This document shows positions 37,206 through 48,316 of a DNA stretch of 64,000 nt, piece by piece. Each line of letters starts with the position of its first letter. Position 1 is the first letter of the stretch. The notes under the pieces were generated by a model. It ran no database searches. It was not told the DNA's origin and worked only from the letters and a program-made list of their open reading frames with translations. The position numbers and the translations under genes were made by a program. The DNA comes from Lactifluus volemus (lineage: Eukaryota; Basidiomycota; Agaricomycetes; Russulales; Russulaceae). Location of the stretch: assembly GCA_022376515.1 (NCBI GenBank), contig WTXI01000007.1:1116001-1180000 (forward strand). Direction: 5' to 3'.

Positions 37206-38873
37206 TAGGAAAACCTGTTTCAGCTTAAAGGCTCATTAAAATTTACTTAATTTTCTTATATAACTCCTACAAAGATTTCAGGTAACCACTATTCTAAAAA
37301 TGTTTTGCTTAAAAGCTGCTTGAAATTCTGTAGTTTGCTTGTCAACAGTGAGGATCTAATGGAGCTGCTTAGGCTAAGCATATTAAGCAGAGCTTAAGCA
37401 GCTATTTAAGCCTGTTAAGCAGGGCAGGCATAAAATTATGTTCACAAGCAGACAAATTCACACAAGTCAAAAAAAAATTCAAACTGCAACTTTATTGAAA
37501 TTATCTAAACTAGGTGTACAAAAACTAACTAATCTGTGCTAATACACATCTACCTAAGTCACATTCAACCTCACACAAACAGCAAGTGGCACACTGTGGC
37601 ATGGATGAGGCTGCAGGGCTATGGGGAGGTGGCAGTGGTGGTAGTGGCAGTGGTGGAGGTGGGGGAGGAGGCGCGGGAGGAGGCATGGGAGGAGGCGAGG
37701 GGTACAGGAGGCACGAGAGAACACGCAGGAGGTGCAGGGAAATGCGCAGGGTGCAGGAGGAGGCAAGAACACATGAGAAGGCACAGGGCGCAGAAGAAGG
37801 CAAGGAACACAGGAGGTGGCACAGGGCGTGGAAAGAGCAAGTGCAGGGTGTGGGAAGTGCAGGTGCAGGTGCAAGGCACGGGAAGAGCATGTGAAGGTGC
37901 AGGGTGCAGGAAGCACAGGTGAACACACAGGGGTAGGAGGCATGGGAGGAGGCATGGGAAACGTAGGAGACGCAAGCGGCAGAGACAGTGGTGCAGGAGG
38001 TGGTGGTCCAGGCAGCAGAGGTGGAGGAGGCAATGAAAAAAGAGTCAGACGCGTTGGGGTGGGGCAGGCAGCGTGACAATGTACCGGGAAGAGGTGCAGA
38101 AGGCACCAGTGCAGGCAGCGCCCTCGCAGTGCCAAAGGATCCAAGAGGAGGAAAAAGTGGTGGGGAAGGCACAGGAACAGGAGACATATGATGACACAAC
38201 AGAGGCAGAGGCAGAGGTAGAGAAGGAGAGGAGGCAGAGGTGGAGACAGAGGTGGAGATGGAGGCAGAGGCAGAGGCGGCAGCAGTGGGACACGTTGCAT
38301 GACAACGAACCAGGGGGACGCATTGCATGGCAACGAACCAGGAGGGGACACAGTCGCGGTGGCAAGAAGGCAGTGGGGAGGCATGTGGCAGCACCAGACA
38401 GGGAGCGGTGGTGGTGGAGACAGCAGAGGACAGAGACACACAGACAGACAGAGGGAGGATGCGGCAAAAAAAGATGAGGCATGAAAATCAACATGGTGCC
38501 AACAAGAATAAACAACAGAGCATAATGATTCCTTTTAAGGAAATGTCAGAGTGAGGGACAACAAAAATCAGCATCATGCAAACAAGAATAAACAATAATC
38601 ACATGATCTGTAACAACTTAGTGAAATTTTCATGATTTAACAAAAATTTCAGATACCTTACTTAATTCACTTAATTTACTTAGACAATTTTTGTGTACTT
38701 AGCATCCTTGACTGGTGATTTGTGTCCTTAATTTTATTAGATTGGCTTAGTGATGCTTAATTAGCTTAAATTATTTCAATCTGCTTAGTCTAATGGTGCT
38801 AAGCTGCCTAAGCCTGCCTTAACAACACTAAGCAGTGGCTAAGCCTGTCTAAGGCCAACTAGGTTTTGCTAAT
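37206..38873. mobile_element. Non-autonomous TIR-like element with purine-rich core, copy 3
   Basis: Left end TATTAGGAAAACCTG...AGCTTAAAGG; right end inverted CATTAGCAAAACCTAGTTGG...CCTTAGAC. TTAAGC/CTAAGC words fill both flanks (37,370-37,430 and 38,650-38,860). The core at 37,560-38,470 is purine-rich on + and holds the conserved AAAAAAGAGTCAGACGCGTT...GGCAGGCAGCGTGACAATG at about 38,035. The minus strand gives long Pro/Cys/Ser frames that are composition artefacts. The TIR match is imperfect and no duplication was seen, so the ends are tentative. Confidence 0.55.
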
Positions 38874-39372
38874 GCCCCCGTCTTGCCCTTACTCAGTAAA
38901 GCCACTTCCAACTAACCTGGGCCAACTTCTGTGACAGAGACAGAACATATGTGATCTCTTAAGCTATTCCTCAATGGGTTTAATGTTGGCACTCACACGT
39001 ACTTGTGCAATGCACACCAGAAATAAGCCCCCATCTCAATGATTCCATCATGTATCCCTGATGAGGTGACGCAGGTAGACCCTGTTTTGGTCACCATCTC
39101 AAAAGGTGTGACACAATTCAGTGCATAATTACATTCACACTGACAAGAATGGCTTAGTGACTCAAATAATACCAGACACACAAGTTAATACACAACAAGT
39201 ACCAATTTTACAACCAGTGGAAGGCAATGTCATGTCTAACATCCACCCCACTTCATCAAAGAGACCAATTCCAATGTGTGTAAACAATTCCTTATCAGCA
39301 TGGTAAGTATGTCCATCTAATCTAATAAGATCCATCTAACCTTGTGTCCAGGAATTTATTTGTGATAGACTA
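38874..39372. other. Spacer between two purine-rich elements
   Basis: No gene or repeat that I can support. Confidence 0.4.
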
Positions 39373-40720
39373 CTGTACCATTTCATTCAATTCAGCAGCC
39401 CCGTGACGCATGACGCGTGCTGCCGAAATTATAGTTTCGGCAGCCTGCCAGGTTCACCATGACATGATGTTTTTTTTGGCAGCCCACAAATTTTGTCCAA
39501 CTACTTAGCATTAGGAAAATATTAGATTTTCTTAGCAATGCTTGAGCATGCTTAATATGATTTAACGACACTTCTAAGCACCATTAAGGCTTATCTTGGG
39601 CTTAGGCTGGGAGATTCACTTAAATAGCAGCTTAGATCTCTGCTTACCAAAAGTTTTCAAGCACACAAATTTAAGAAATAAAATATATATATTTGAGGCT
39701 AAACTACAACATGAATCACTATCTAGGACTATGTACAGGAGGATCCAATGATTCCACCAGCCTTGGTGGAACAGCCCTGGCAGGGGTGGCGGCTGCAGGG
39801 CCACAGGGAGGAGGCGGTAGTGGTGGTGGTGAAAGCGTGGCAGAAGGCAAGGGGCACACGGGAGCCATGAGAGAACATGCTGGGCGCGGGAGGAGGCACA
39901 GGAAGTGTAGGAGGAGGCGCAAGCGGCACAGGAGGCGCAAGGCATGTGGGAGGTGCAAGTGGCGGGAGGCGCGGAGGCAGCGGCGCAGGAGGCGGAAGTG
40001 ACGCAGGAGGTGGTGGTCCAGGTGGCAGAGGCAGTGGCGCAGGAGGAGGTGGTCAAGGCGGCAGAGATGGAGAAGGAGGAGGCGATGAAAAAAAAAAGTC
40101 AGCATGCGTTGGGGCAGGGCAGGGAGCATGACAACGTACTGGGGAGAGGTGAAGAAGATGTCAGTGCAGGCAGCACAACAACATAGACTGTCTCGCAATG
40201 CAAGTAGATCCAGGAGGAGGCAAAAGCGATGGGGGAGGCGCAGGCACAGGAGGCACATGGTAATGCAAAAGAGGCAGAGAAGGAGGCAGAGAAGGAGACA
40301 AAGAAGGAGAGGAGGCGAAGGTGGCAGCAGTGGGATGCGTTGGGGCAGGGCAGTCCACGACACAGAGACGGGGACAGAGGGGGACAGAGGGAGAGATGGA
40401 AAGAGGTGGTGGGACAAAAATCAACATTGTGCAAACAGTAGTAAACAACACACCCACTGCAACGACTTAGCGAAATTTTCACAAGTCACGAAACTTGATG
40501 AGCACGTTGTCTGACACTTACTATTTCTTCACCAAACACGTAAATACAATGGAATAAGCTACCAGGGAAAAAATCCCAATTTTTAGTGCATTTTTAGGGG
40601 TTTTTTTTGAATTTCCAGATGATTTCGGCACTTGGCCCAAAGTGCCATGACATCCATGACATTTAGGCATTTTGGAGGGGTCCGTGATGCGTGACTGCCA
40701 AATTGAATGAAATGGTACAG
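39373..40720. mobile_element. Tc1/mariner-like non-autonomous element with purine-rich core, copy 4
   Basis: Left end CTGTACCATTTCATTCAATT followed by (C/A)GCAG; right end the inverted AATTGAATGAAATGGTACAG; TA on both sides (39371-39372 and 40721-40722). Inside, 39,600-39,760 is nearly identical to 22,845-23,010. The G/A-rich part contains AAAAAAAGTCAGCATGCGTT at about 40,090. No transposase is present. The TA flank and the length (1,348 bp) fit a non-autonomous Tc1/mariner passenger. Because the inner part is shared with an element that has other ends (copy 2), one of them may be a nested insertion. Confidence 0.7.
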
Positions 40721-41059
40721 TACCTCAAAGGACATCCCAATGTGACACGCGAAGACTTCTCCATTGTGTGAGACACACTGGAACCAGAGACAGTTACAGT
40801 GGGTACTAATATTATCACTGCTCGTCCTATCTCATAACAAACATATCAAAGCAGTACAAACAAATGGAACAAGACACAAAAAAGGACAAGAAAGGCAAGA
40901 AAGGAAAGAAATAACAATGGTATGTACACTACAAGTTATTCTCATTCTATTGCACTCATGACATGCTCACAGCACTTGCATACATTCACTCTTTCTCAAC
41001 TTGCTACTTTAGATGTGCTCAAGCAGGGGGGGGCAGGCCAGGACAAGGTAACTCTTGAT

Positions 41060-41400
41060 CACGATTCAATTGAGCCATATTAAGATTGAATAAGATTGAT
41101 CCAAATTAATTATGTTGTACTGTAAATAAAATAAATTCAATTCAATTCAATCCAATTCAGAATCTATATTCAATTTGATTCAATCTAATTCAATCAGATT
41201 CAACACATGTAATCAAATGATATCAATCCAGTTCAATTCAATTCAGACTGGAATTCAAATAAATTCAGAAAACTTAAATTGCATTCAATGTCAGGTTGAA
41301 GTAAATTGCAAAAAGGTCACAAAAAATGATCAAAATTGATATGAAATCAAGTTACTTCAATTTACTTAAAATTACTTCAATCGATTTTTGACTGGGGCTC
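41060..41400. repeat. AT-rich repeat of TTGATT/AATTCA words, copy 2
   Basis: Degenerate ATTCAATTCAATTC, ATTGATATGAAATCAAG and related words, ending TCAATCGATTTTTGACTGGGG, the inverse of the start of copy 1 at 30,550-30,590. Confidence 0.7.
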
Positions 41401-41536
41401 AACTCACACAACTCAAAAATGTGTCAAACTTTTGCCATAAATGATCAAAGACTACTCAGTGAATTTCTGTATCCTACTACATTTCCCTGTACTATATATA
41501 ACTCTCTGTGTACTCCAAATGCCCAGAACCTGTGTT

Positions 41537-41779
41537 TGTTTTAACTGGAGCTGTGAAGGGCCCTTGAGTCACAGAGGACCAAGGGGACTGCAGTGGAGAG
41601 AATGAGACTATATTGACCAAAGACAATGATAACAACTGACCTGCAGTGGAGAGAATGAGACTGAAGTCCCCAAAACTCTGTCCACTGCAGTAAAGGCAAG
41701 CCTGACTAAGCATATACTAAATAAGGGAGGCAAACAGTCAAAGAAGTGTTGGGCTGACACTACAGTAGCCCAAATAACA
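41537..41779 (-). repeat. Solo LTR of copia family A, copy 1 (duplication GTGTT)
   Basis: 243 bp, on + TGTTTTAACTGGAGCTGTG...CCCAAATAACA, flanked by GTGTT on both sides (41532-41536, 41780-41784). It has the same length and near-identical sequence to the LTRs of the complete copia at 48,049-54,509. Confidence 0.95.
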
Positions 41780-41977
41780 GTGTTATCAGTCGATGAACAA
41801 AAGAAACATGCCCAGTGCTATTGTGCATTGATCATTACAACAACCAAGTGAAAGACTTCTAAACAATACAACTACAGCAGATAAAGTCCATACAATGATG
41901 AGACAGAAGACCAAATGCCACTGTAATACCCTGTGCAAAGCACAGGTTTTTGCTAGTTTAGAATAAAATATAGTGGC

Positions 41978-42870
41978 TAGACTGTCTGGGAGCTGGGCTG
42001 GGCCACAGCCCCCCCCATTTTGCCCAGCCCTGACCCTGGCCCTGAGGGCCAGTCTGCCCTGCAGTTGGCCCTGACCCTTAGAGGGCCTAGTGTTGCCACA
42101 GCTCGGCTAGCTGTGCACCGACTTGGTAAGCTGCAGCTTTTTCCAGGAACAGCTCAACTTAGCCAAGTTCTCTACTCAGAAGCAGCAACTTTAACTTAGC
42201 CATAGCTCTCAGTCAACTTGAGCCACACAAATTAAATAAAAAAAATTCCTTTTTTTCTGCCCCTTCTAAGTTCAGCTCTCAGCACATATCAATCCAAATA
42301 TAATATTGTTGTAGAGTAGAATCTTTATGCTAATAAAAACTATGAAGAAGGACATGCTGAAAGGACTGGGGGCCCTGAACAACAGTCTCATCAGCGCATT
42401 GCTGTTGACAAGAGTAAGCTGGGGGGTGCAGACTCATTCATGGGGATGCTACACAACAATGCCAGTCACAGGGCTCAGGTGCTTGGACACCTTGATGTAG
42501 TGTGAATGACCCTGGCCCCCAGGTGGTGCTTGAGGTGGTGGATGTGGTAGGGTGAACCTGGGCGCAAGTTATTAATGCCCCCCAAAAAACAAGTCAGTGA
42601 CACATCAGTTTAAATGTCTTACCCTTATCCCCAACTCAGGAGGCAGGTGTGGGCAGGCATGTGTGAGACAATGTGGGTGTGGACGTGGATGAGAAGGTGT
42701 TGGCAGAGACGAAAGAGAGGGAAGGGACATCAAAGAAAGTCAAAAAAGTCAATTTGAGGAGTCAAAGAAAATTTCATGACACACTGGCATGGGCCATGCT
42801 CACAGAGGGCGGTGACAGAGAGGAGGGCAAGTGGAGGGGCATCGCAAAAGAGAACTTGGCACATATATAA
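41978..42870 (+). mobile_element. GC-rich hAT-like element, incomplete copy
   Basis: Starts TAGACTGTCTGGGAGCTGGG, the same terminus as the 52,256-53,738 element, with GGCCC-rich subterminal sequence. Further in it shares GTCAAAGAAAATTTCATGAC and CCATGCTCACAGAGGGCGG with 52,860-52,920. The matching right end was not found, so it is truncated or rearranged. No coding capacity. Confidence 0.55.
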
Positions 42871-43139
42871 CCAGAACTTCAATTTGTTTAAGTTTGCTTG
42901 CACTCATTAATGGAAAACCTTGCCTAAGCCTAAAATTCAGGAAACTAAGCTTCTGTACACTGTTTACAGACTACAGTGCATACAAAACAACTTGTGTGTC
43001 AACACAGTATAATAAAGGTAATAATGTTCGGAAATGGAAACAGCAACTAGTTAGAGTTGCCTCTTGCTAGACTGTAGAACATGGAGTCTTATTCGTAGAG
43101 TGTAACCATTCATGAACATTCCCATTCTATCCATTGCAC

Positions 43140-46063
43140 CACACCCCTTGCTCATTGGACCAGTGGACAGAGCAGCATATGCGTGAGCTACTCAAGCTCT
43201 CACAGCTCTTGTCCCTCCAGGAGCCAGCTCCTCTGGACCATCTGGGGAAGGACCTTTGGGTGAGAGACACCCAGGAGGGGGCAGAGGAGGTGGAGGTGGA
43301 GGAGGCAGAGGTGGGGGCAGAGGAGCAGCTCAAGCCGCCACCCAGCAACCTCAGCAACCTCATGCACCAATGGGCCTGAGAGGCCTGGCTCCCCAACCCT
43401 TTAATGGGACTAGAAGCGACCTCCAATGTTTCATCCAGGCATTCAACATCTATTGGGAACTCAATCATAACCATGAGACCATGGCAAACCCCTATCTTCA
43501 TGTCCTCACTGCAATGGGTCTCATGGTGGGACCAGACATAGACCAATGGGTGAATGCACACTTCACCACTCTGAGTGCAGCAGTCAAAGTGTTCCATTGT
43601 GACCCAACAGACCCTGATGGCATTGATCCAGACTCAGATTGAGTATAGGATAATTTCAATGCTGCATTTGTCTGTCAGTACAGGGACATAATGGAAAGAG
43701 AGGGTGCCTTGGGACAAATGATGAAGTTGTCAATGCAGGGGAACAACCTGGGGACCTACATAAACCAGTTCAACAACTTGTGAGAGTTAGCCCAGCAGAG
43801 GGCTGACAACCAGGGGACCCTCTGGCAGTTCCACTCAGGGTTAAATAAAACCCTCCATCAAAACATCATTGAACGTGAGAATGCACTGCCTCAAACACTC
43901 ACACAATGGCAGAACATGGCTCTTACCCATCATGGAAAGTAGCTTGAGGCCCAGATAGTGGTGGACGATGTGGCGTCTTGTGCATGTACCCTAGCACAGA
44001 GATGAGTCCAATGGGCCATGGCCCTTAGAAGAACACTGCAACAAAGGGAGAGATAGCCATCCTCAGATGCCATGGATGTGGATGCCATTCACACTTACCC
44101 CTCTTTCTCCAGATGAGAAAAAGAAATTAATGAATGAGGGGTGCTGCTTCCACTGCCAAAAACAAGGGCACATGAGTCAACAGTGCCCAGACAAGAAAAA
44201 GTACCAGAGCAGTGTAAAGGCACCTCCTCAGCATACCACTGCTAGAGTCATTAAAGAAGAAGAGAAAGACCAACCCATAGACCAGGAGACCCTGAAAAAG
44301 AAACTCAAGGCTCTGTCAGACAAGGACAAGGACCACATTATGAATGAAATGATCTCTGAATCAGTCAAGTCTGCGAATCCGGATTTTTGAAGAGCTTGTG
44401 CCATGCGATCTGGTTACGAGCCCTAGGACTGAAACAAATGTACATTAGCTATGCCAATATGTCTTGAATCTACCAGTTTCATTTGCCTCAGTCACGAAAA
44501 CAATTACAGACAAAGTCTTTGTTGACAGTGGAGCAACAGAAAACTTTGTGGACTGGCACACAGTCTGTCTGACATTGGGGAATAGGAACCAAAAGACTCA
44601 ACCACCCTCAACAAGTGTTCAATGTTGACGGGACTGAGAACAAGGGGGGAACTCTCACAGAGTACTGCACACTTTGGTGTGTGGTTGGTGAGAGAGACAT
44701 CCTTCAAAGGTTCTATGTCACCAACCTTGGTCACAACCAAGTTCTACTAGGGTACCCATGGCTCTCTGAGTTCAATCCTTGCATTGATTGGATAAAGGGA
44801 AGGGTGCAAGAAGGGGACATTCATATTGTATTGAAATGATGTGGAGAAAACACCTGAAACTCCACCAACAACACATTGACAGAGAGAGAAAGGAGGCACA
44901 CATTGACCACACCAATGTGGCCCAGGAATGGGCCATAAAGGTGCATCAGAAACAAGTAGCCAGTGGTGCGAAGCAGGAGGAGTTGCCACCTCAGTACCAA
45001 GATTATGCAGACATCTTTGATGAGGAAAAATCTCACCACTTCCCACCTTCACATCCAGAAGACCATGCCATCATCTTAAAAGAGAACACCCCAGCTACCA
45101 TCAATTGTAAAGTCTATGCCCTTACAAAGGAAGAGAGGGAGGCAACCCAGAAGTTCATAAAAGAGAATGAGAGTTTGTTCAGAACTATGTCAAGGGATGT
45201 GTGACTTGCCAAATGACAAAATCCAATACTGTGAAGCCCAAACCACTGCTAATGCCAATCACTGTTGAACCAAAGGTGATCCCCTTTCAGACAATTTCAC
45301 TTGATCTCATCACTGATCTCCCAGTCTCAAGAGGATGTGATTCAATCCTCATGATAGTGGACCACAAATGCTCAAAGGCAGCTTTCTTCTTGCCCTGTCA
45401 AAAGACAATTGATGCAGAGGAAGTGGCCCAGCTCTATGTGCAACACATTTTCCCTCTCTTTGGCTGTCCCTGCCATGTCATTTCAGACAGAGATCCCTGT
45501 TTCACTGCGCATTTCACCCACCAAATGTGCACCCTGTTAGGAATCACACAGAACATCAGCACTGCTTATCATCTGCAGACTGATGGACAATCAGAATGCA
45601 CTAATCAGTGGGTGGAACAGTACTTGCAGATCTATGGAGGCAGCCAACAAGATGATTGGGTGAACCTTCTTCCTCTCACCCAATGAGAAGGACTCCCTTT
45701 GAGCTTTTATGGGGCACAAACCCAATCATTCACCTCTCTGGGAAATCTACCAATATCCCAGTGCTACATCAAAGGCAAATGTGGCTTAAGGAGGCAAGGG
45801 AATGTGGCTCAAACAACATCAGAGAAAGAAGGGCCAGAGACACTTCCATCTGTTCGAAAAAGGGCAGCAAGTATTGCTGGAAGGGATAAACCTAAAGACA
45901 ATATACCTGTCTGCAAAGTTAGGACCCAAAGGACATGGTCCATTCCCCATCATCGATGTCATTTCCCCTGTGATGTACCACCTCCAGCTCTCCCCACACT
46001 GGCACATTCACAATGTCTTTTCCCCTCTACTGCTTTCCCTGCCCCTTCCAGACTCAGAGTAAC
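43140..46063 (+). pseudogene. Ty3/gypsy retrotransposon gag-pol, internal deletion removes RT-RNase H
   Basis: Gag: a Gly-rich start (HPGGGRGGGGGGGRGGG), LAPQPFNGTRSDLQCFIQAF and a zinc knuckle CFHCQKQGHMSQQC (about 44,150-44,190). Protease: VFVDSGATENFVDWHTVCL (about 44,519), then VTNLGHNQVLLGYPWLSEFN and PCIDWIKGRV. The RT region should follow ALTKEEREATQKFIKENE (about 45,118-45,170). Instead the reading jumps to SFVQNYVKGCVTCQMTKSNT, the integrase zinc-binding region, and on to the integrase core (ISLDLITDLPVSRGCDSILM, HVISDRDPCF, TAYHLQTDGQSECTNQWVEQ) and a GPY/F-like tail KLGPKGHGPFPIIDV. So RT and RNase H are deleted. Many stops and shifts; LTRs of its own were not found. Confidence 0.88.
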
Positions 46064-46089
46064 ACCATGTCAATATCCTTGGTGTCAGG

Positions 46090-46313
46090 TGTTATTTGGG
46101 CTACTGTAGTGTCAGCCCAACGGTTCGTTGACTGTTTGCCTCCCTTATTTAGTATATGCTTAGTCAGGCTTGCCTTTACTGCAGTGGACAGAGTTTTGGG
46201 GACTTCAGTCTCATTCTCTCCATTGCAGGTCAGTTGTCATCATTGTCTTTGGTCAATATAGTCTCATTCTCTCCACTGCAGTCCCCTTGGTCCTCTGTGA
46301 CTCAAGGGCCCTT
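46090..46313 (+). repeat. Copia family A LTR, copy 2, 3' truncated
   Basis: TGTTATTTGGGCTACTGTAG...GACTCAAGGGCCCTTC, lacking the last 20 or so bases of the 243-bp LTR. It follows the gypsy stop closely, but there is no polypurine tract before it, so it is not that element's own LTR. Confidence 0.85.
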
Positions 46314-48043
46314 CTTCTACCACTTCCCGCACCCCTTATGGACTTGAACTTGAACTTGGACTTGGACTTGAACTTAGACTCAGAATCTTCTCACTGCTGC
46401 TGATGCAGCCCTTGCATTGATTGTCCTTGTACTACATTGTACTGAACAATATGAACCTCACTCAGCATCTGTAGCCTGCTCCTCATCTCTATTACCACTG
46501 CCCTGCCCCCACTGTACCACACCTAAAGATACCCCCGCCCATGCCCTCACAAATTCCACCAGTCATGAGGTTTGAATGTCTCCATCAAGAATTGAAGCCA
46601 TTCCCACTCTTTCTCAACAGCTTTAAGATCCACAGAACCAACTTCTCCATGCATTGACATTCCTTTAAGTTATAAGTTGCACAGAATGAGGCAACCCACC
46701 CCTTGCCAGTAAGCTGCTGATCATCTGGCACATTGAATAAGTCTTTAAAATGCTTCCTTTTCTCTTATAACATGGGCCTGCTGATAACTTCATTCTTTGT
46801 TTCAAGGTAAACCCAGAGAACCAAGGCACATTCCACATCAGGTCACATGACAATATGTGGCTGCTTTAAGGATATTGCAACAGAATTAGATTGACTGTAT
46901 GCCTTAAGATGATAAGATCAGGCCTTTCTGTGATTGTGCATGAGAGTGCTGACTGCAAAAAAAGCAGTGCCCCATCAATTCTACTCTTGAAGTGGTAAAC
47001 AATGTCACCCTGAGAGACCCCTGGGTGCTCATTCACATATTTCAGAACTGTGAGCCAGTCAGACAGAGTTAGATTCTGTCATGTGGTCTGCTGAGCCAGT
47101 TTAGCAGAGGTTTTTGATGCATTTGGCTTGTTCTTTTTGGGCTTCTGCTGATAAGGGGCTGGCTTATCTCAAGGCTTTCACACCACTTCTGTTTTAGGTA
47201 TCACAGATTGGCAGAGAAACACAAGTAGAGGGAAGTGTTGGTTACAACTGGAAGCCTTTGAGGAGCACACATTCTAATCACCCCCCACATGAATAAGGAC
47301 AATGTTATTGTGTTTGAGTCAGTAAGGACCACAATGAAAGGATCAGTAAGATGTATAATAAAAGACACATATTAGAGAAACAGGCATTGACACATTCACA
47401 TTGAGGATGATACTCTGATATAATAGGCCTGTTACAACCCCTCCATGATAATACATATCAGTGACAAATTATCAGTCATAGATATATGTGGTATGATATT
47501 ATGCATTATGAGATAATCAACTGTACATTATATCTGTGCTCACTTTATTTATCAAATTGTACAAAGTTTCTTTTGGGTATTTGAAGGGTGCTCTAGGCTT
47601 GACTGCAGCTGGGGTGGGTGTTTATCTGCTCTCTCACACAATTAGTACTGAGGTTGATTGACCCTAGGTTGAGCATGCATTTTTTATATCAAATACATAA
47701 CCAGTGAGTGCATTAATATTAAGCATTTCTTGTGTGAGAATATCAGTTACATAGTTGACAACTACATCACAAATACCAAGAAGCTCACTAAGAACCAGTG
47801 GAATCAAATCATAAAAAGCTGTTTTGCACAAGAGAAACAAGATCATGACATTTTCATGATCAACAACACCCCTTTGATGGAGCAAAAATGCTAGGACCTT
47901 TATATTTCCAGCAGTCTAATTGAACCTACTAAGGACTCAGGGTGAATGGTAAACACACTCTGAGTTGTACTACAATATCTCACTTACAATCACTTTAGCA
48001 CCTCCTCTGACTGCACAGCCCATACATACCCATTCCTGGGTGA
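46314..48043. other. Unassigned stretch before the copia element
   Basis: Includes a GAACTTGGACTTGGACTTG microsatellite (about 46,336-46,378) and, on minus, open sequence such as KGGLPHSVQLIT-like wording that I cannot assign. It also holds the inverted 24-bp word shared with 4662-4685. Probably old repeat debris. Confidence 0.4.
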
Positions 48044-48048
48044 AGTTG

Positions 48049-48291
48049 TGTTTTGACTGGAGCTGTGAAGGACCCTTGAGTCACAGAGGACCAAGGGGAC
48101 TGCAGTGGAGAGAATGAGACTATATTGACCAAAGACAATGATAACAACTGACCTGCAGTGGAGAGAATGAGACTGAAGTCCCCAAAACTCCGTCCACTGC
48201 AGTAAAGGCAAGCCTGACTAAGCATATACTAAATAAGGAAGGCAAATAGTCACAGAACCGTTGGGCTGACACTACAGTAGCCCAAATAACA
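48049..48291 (-). repeat. 3' LTR of the copia element
   Basis: 243 bp. It follows the pol stop after about 25 bp, with CATGGGGGAG (minus) as polypurine tract. Confidence 0.95.
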
Positions 48292-48316
48292 CTCCCCCAT
48301 GTCAGTACAACAGGTT

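Noticed and set aside
37525..38441. Long minus-strand open frames of 295-304 codons rich in Pro, Cys, Ser and Leu
   Set aside because: They arise from the purine-rich repeat read on the other strand. There are no ordered motifs, several overlapping frames are open at once, and the same happens in the other modules.
46090..46313. Own 3' LTR of the gypsy element
   Set aside because: The sequence is the copia family A LTR, no polypurine tract precedes it, and no partner is present at the gypsy 5' end.
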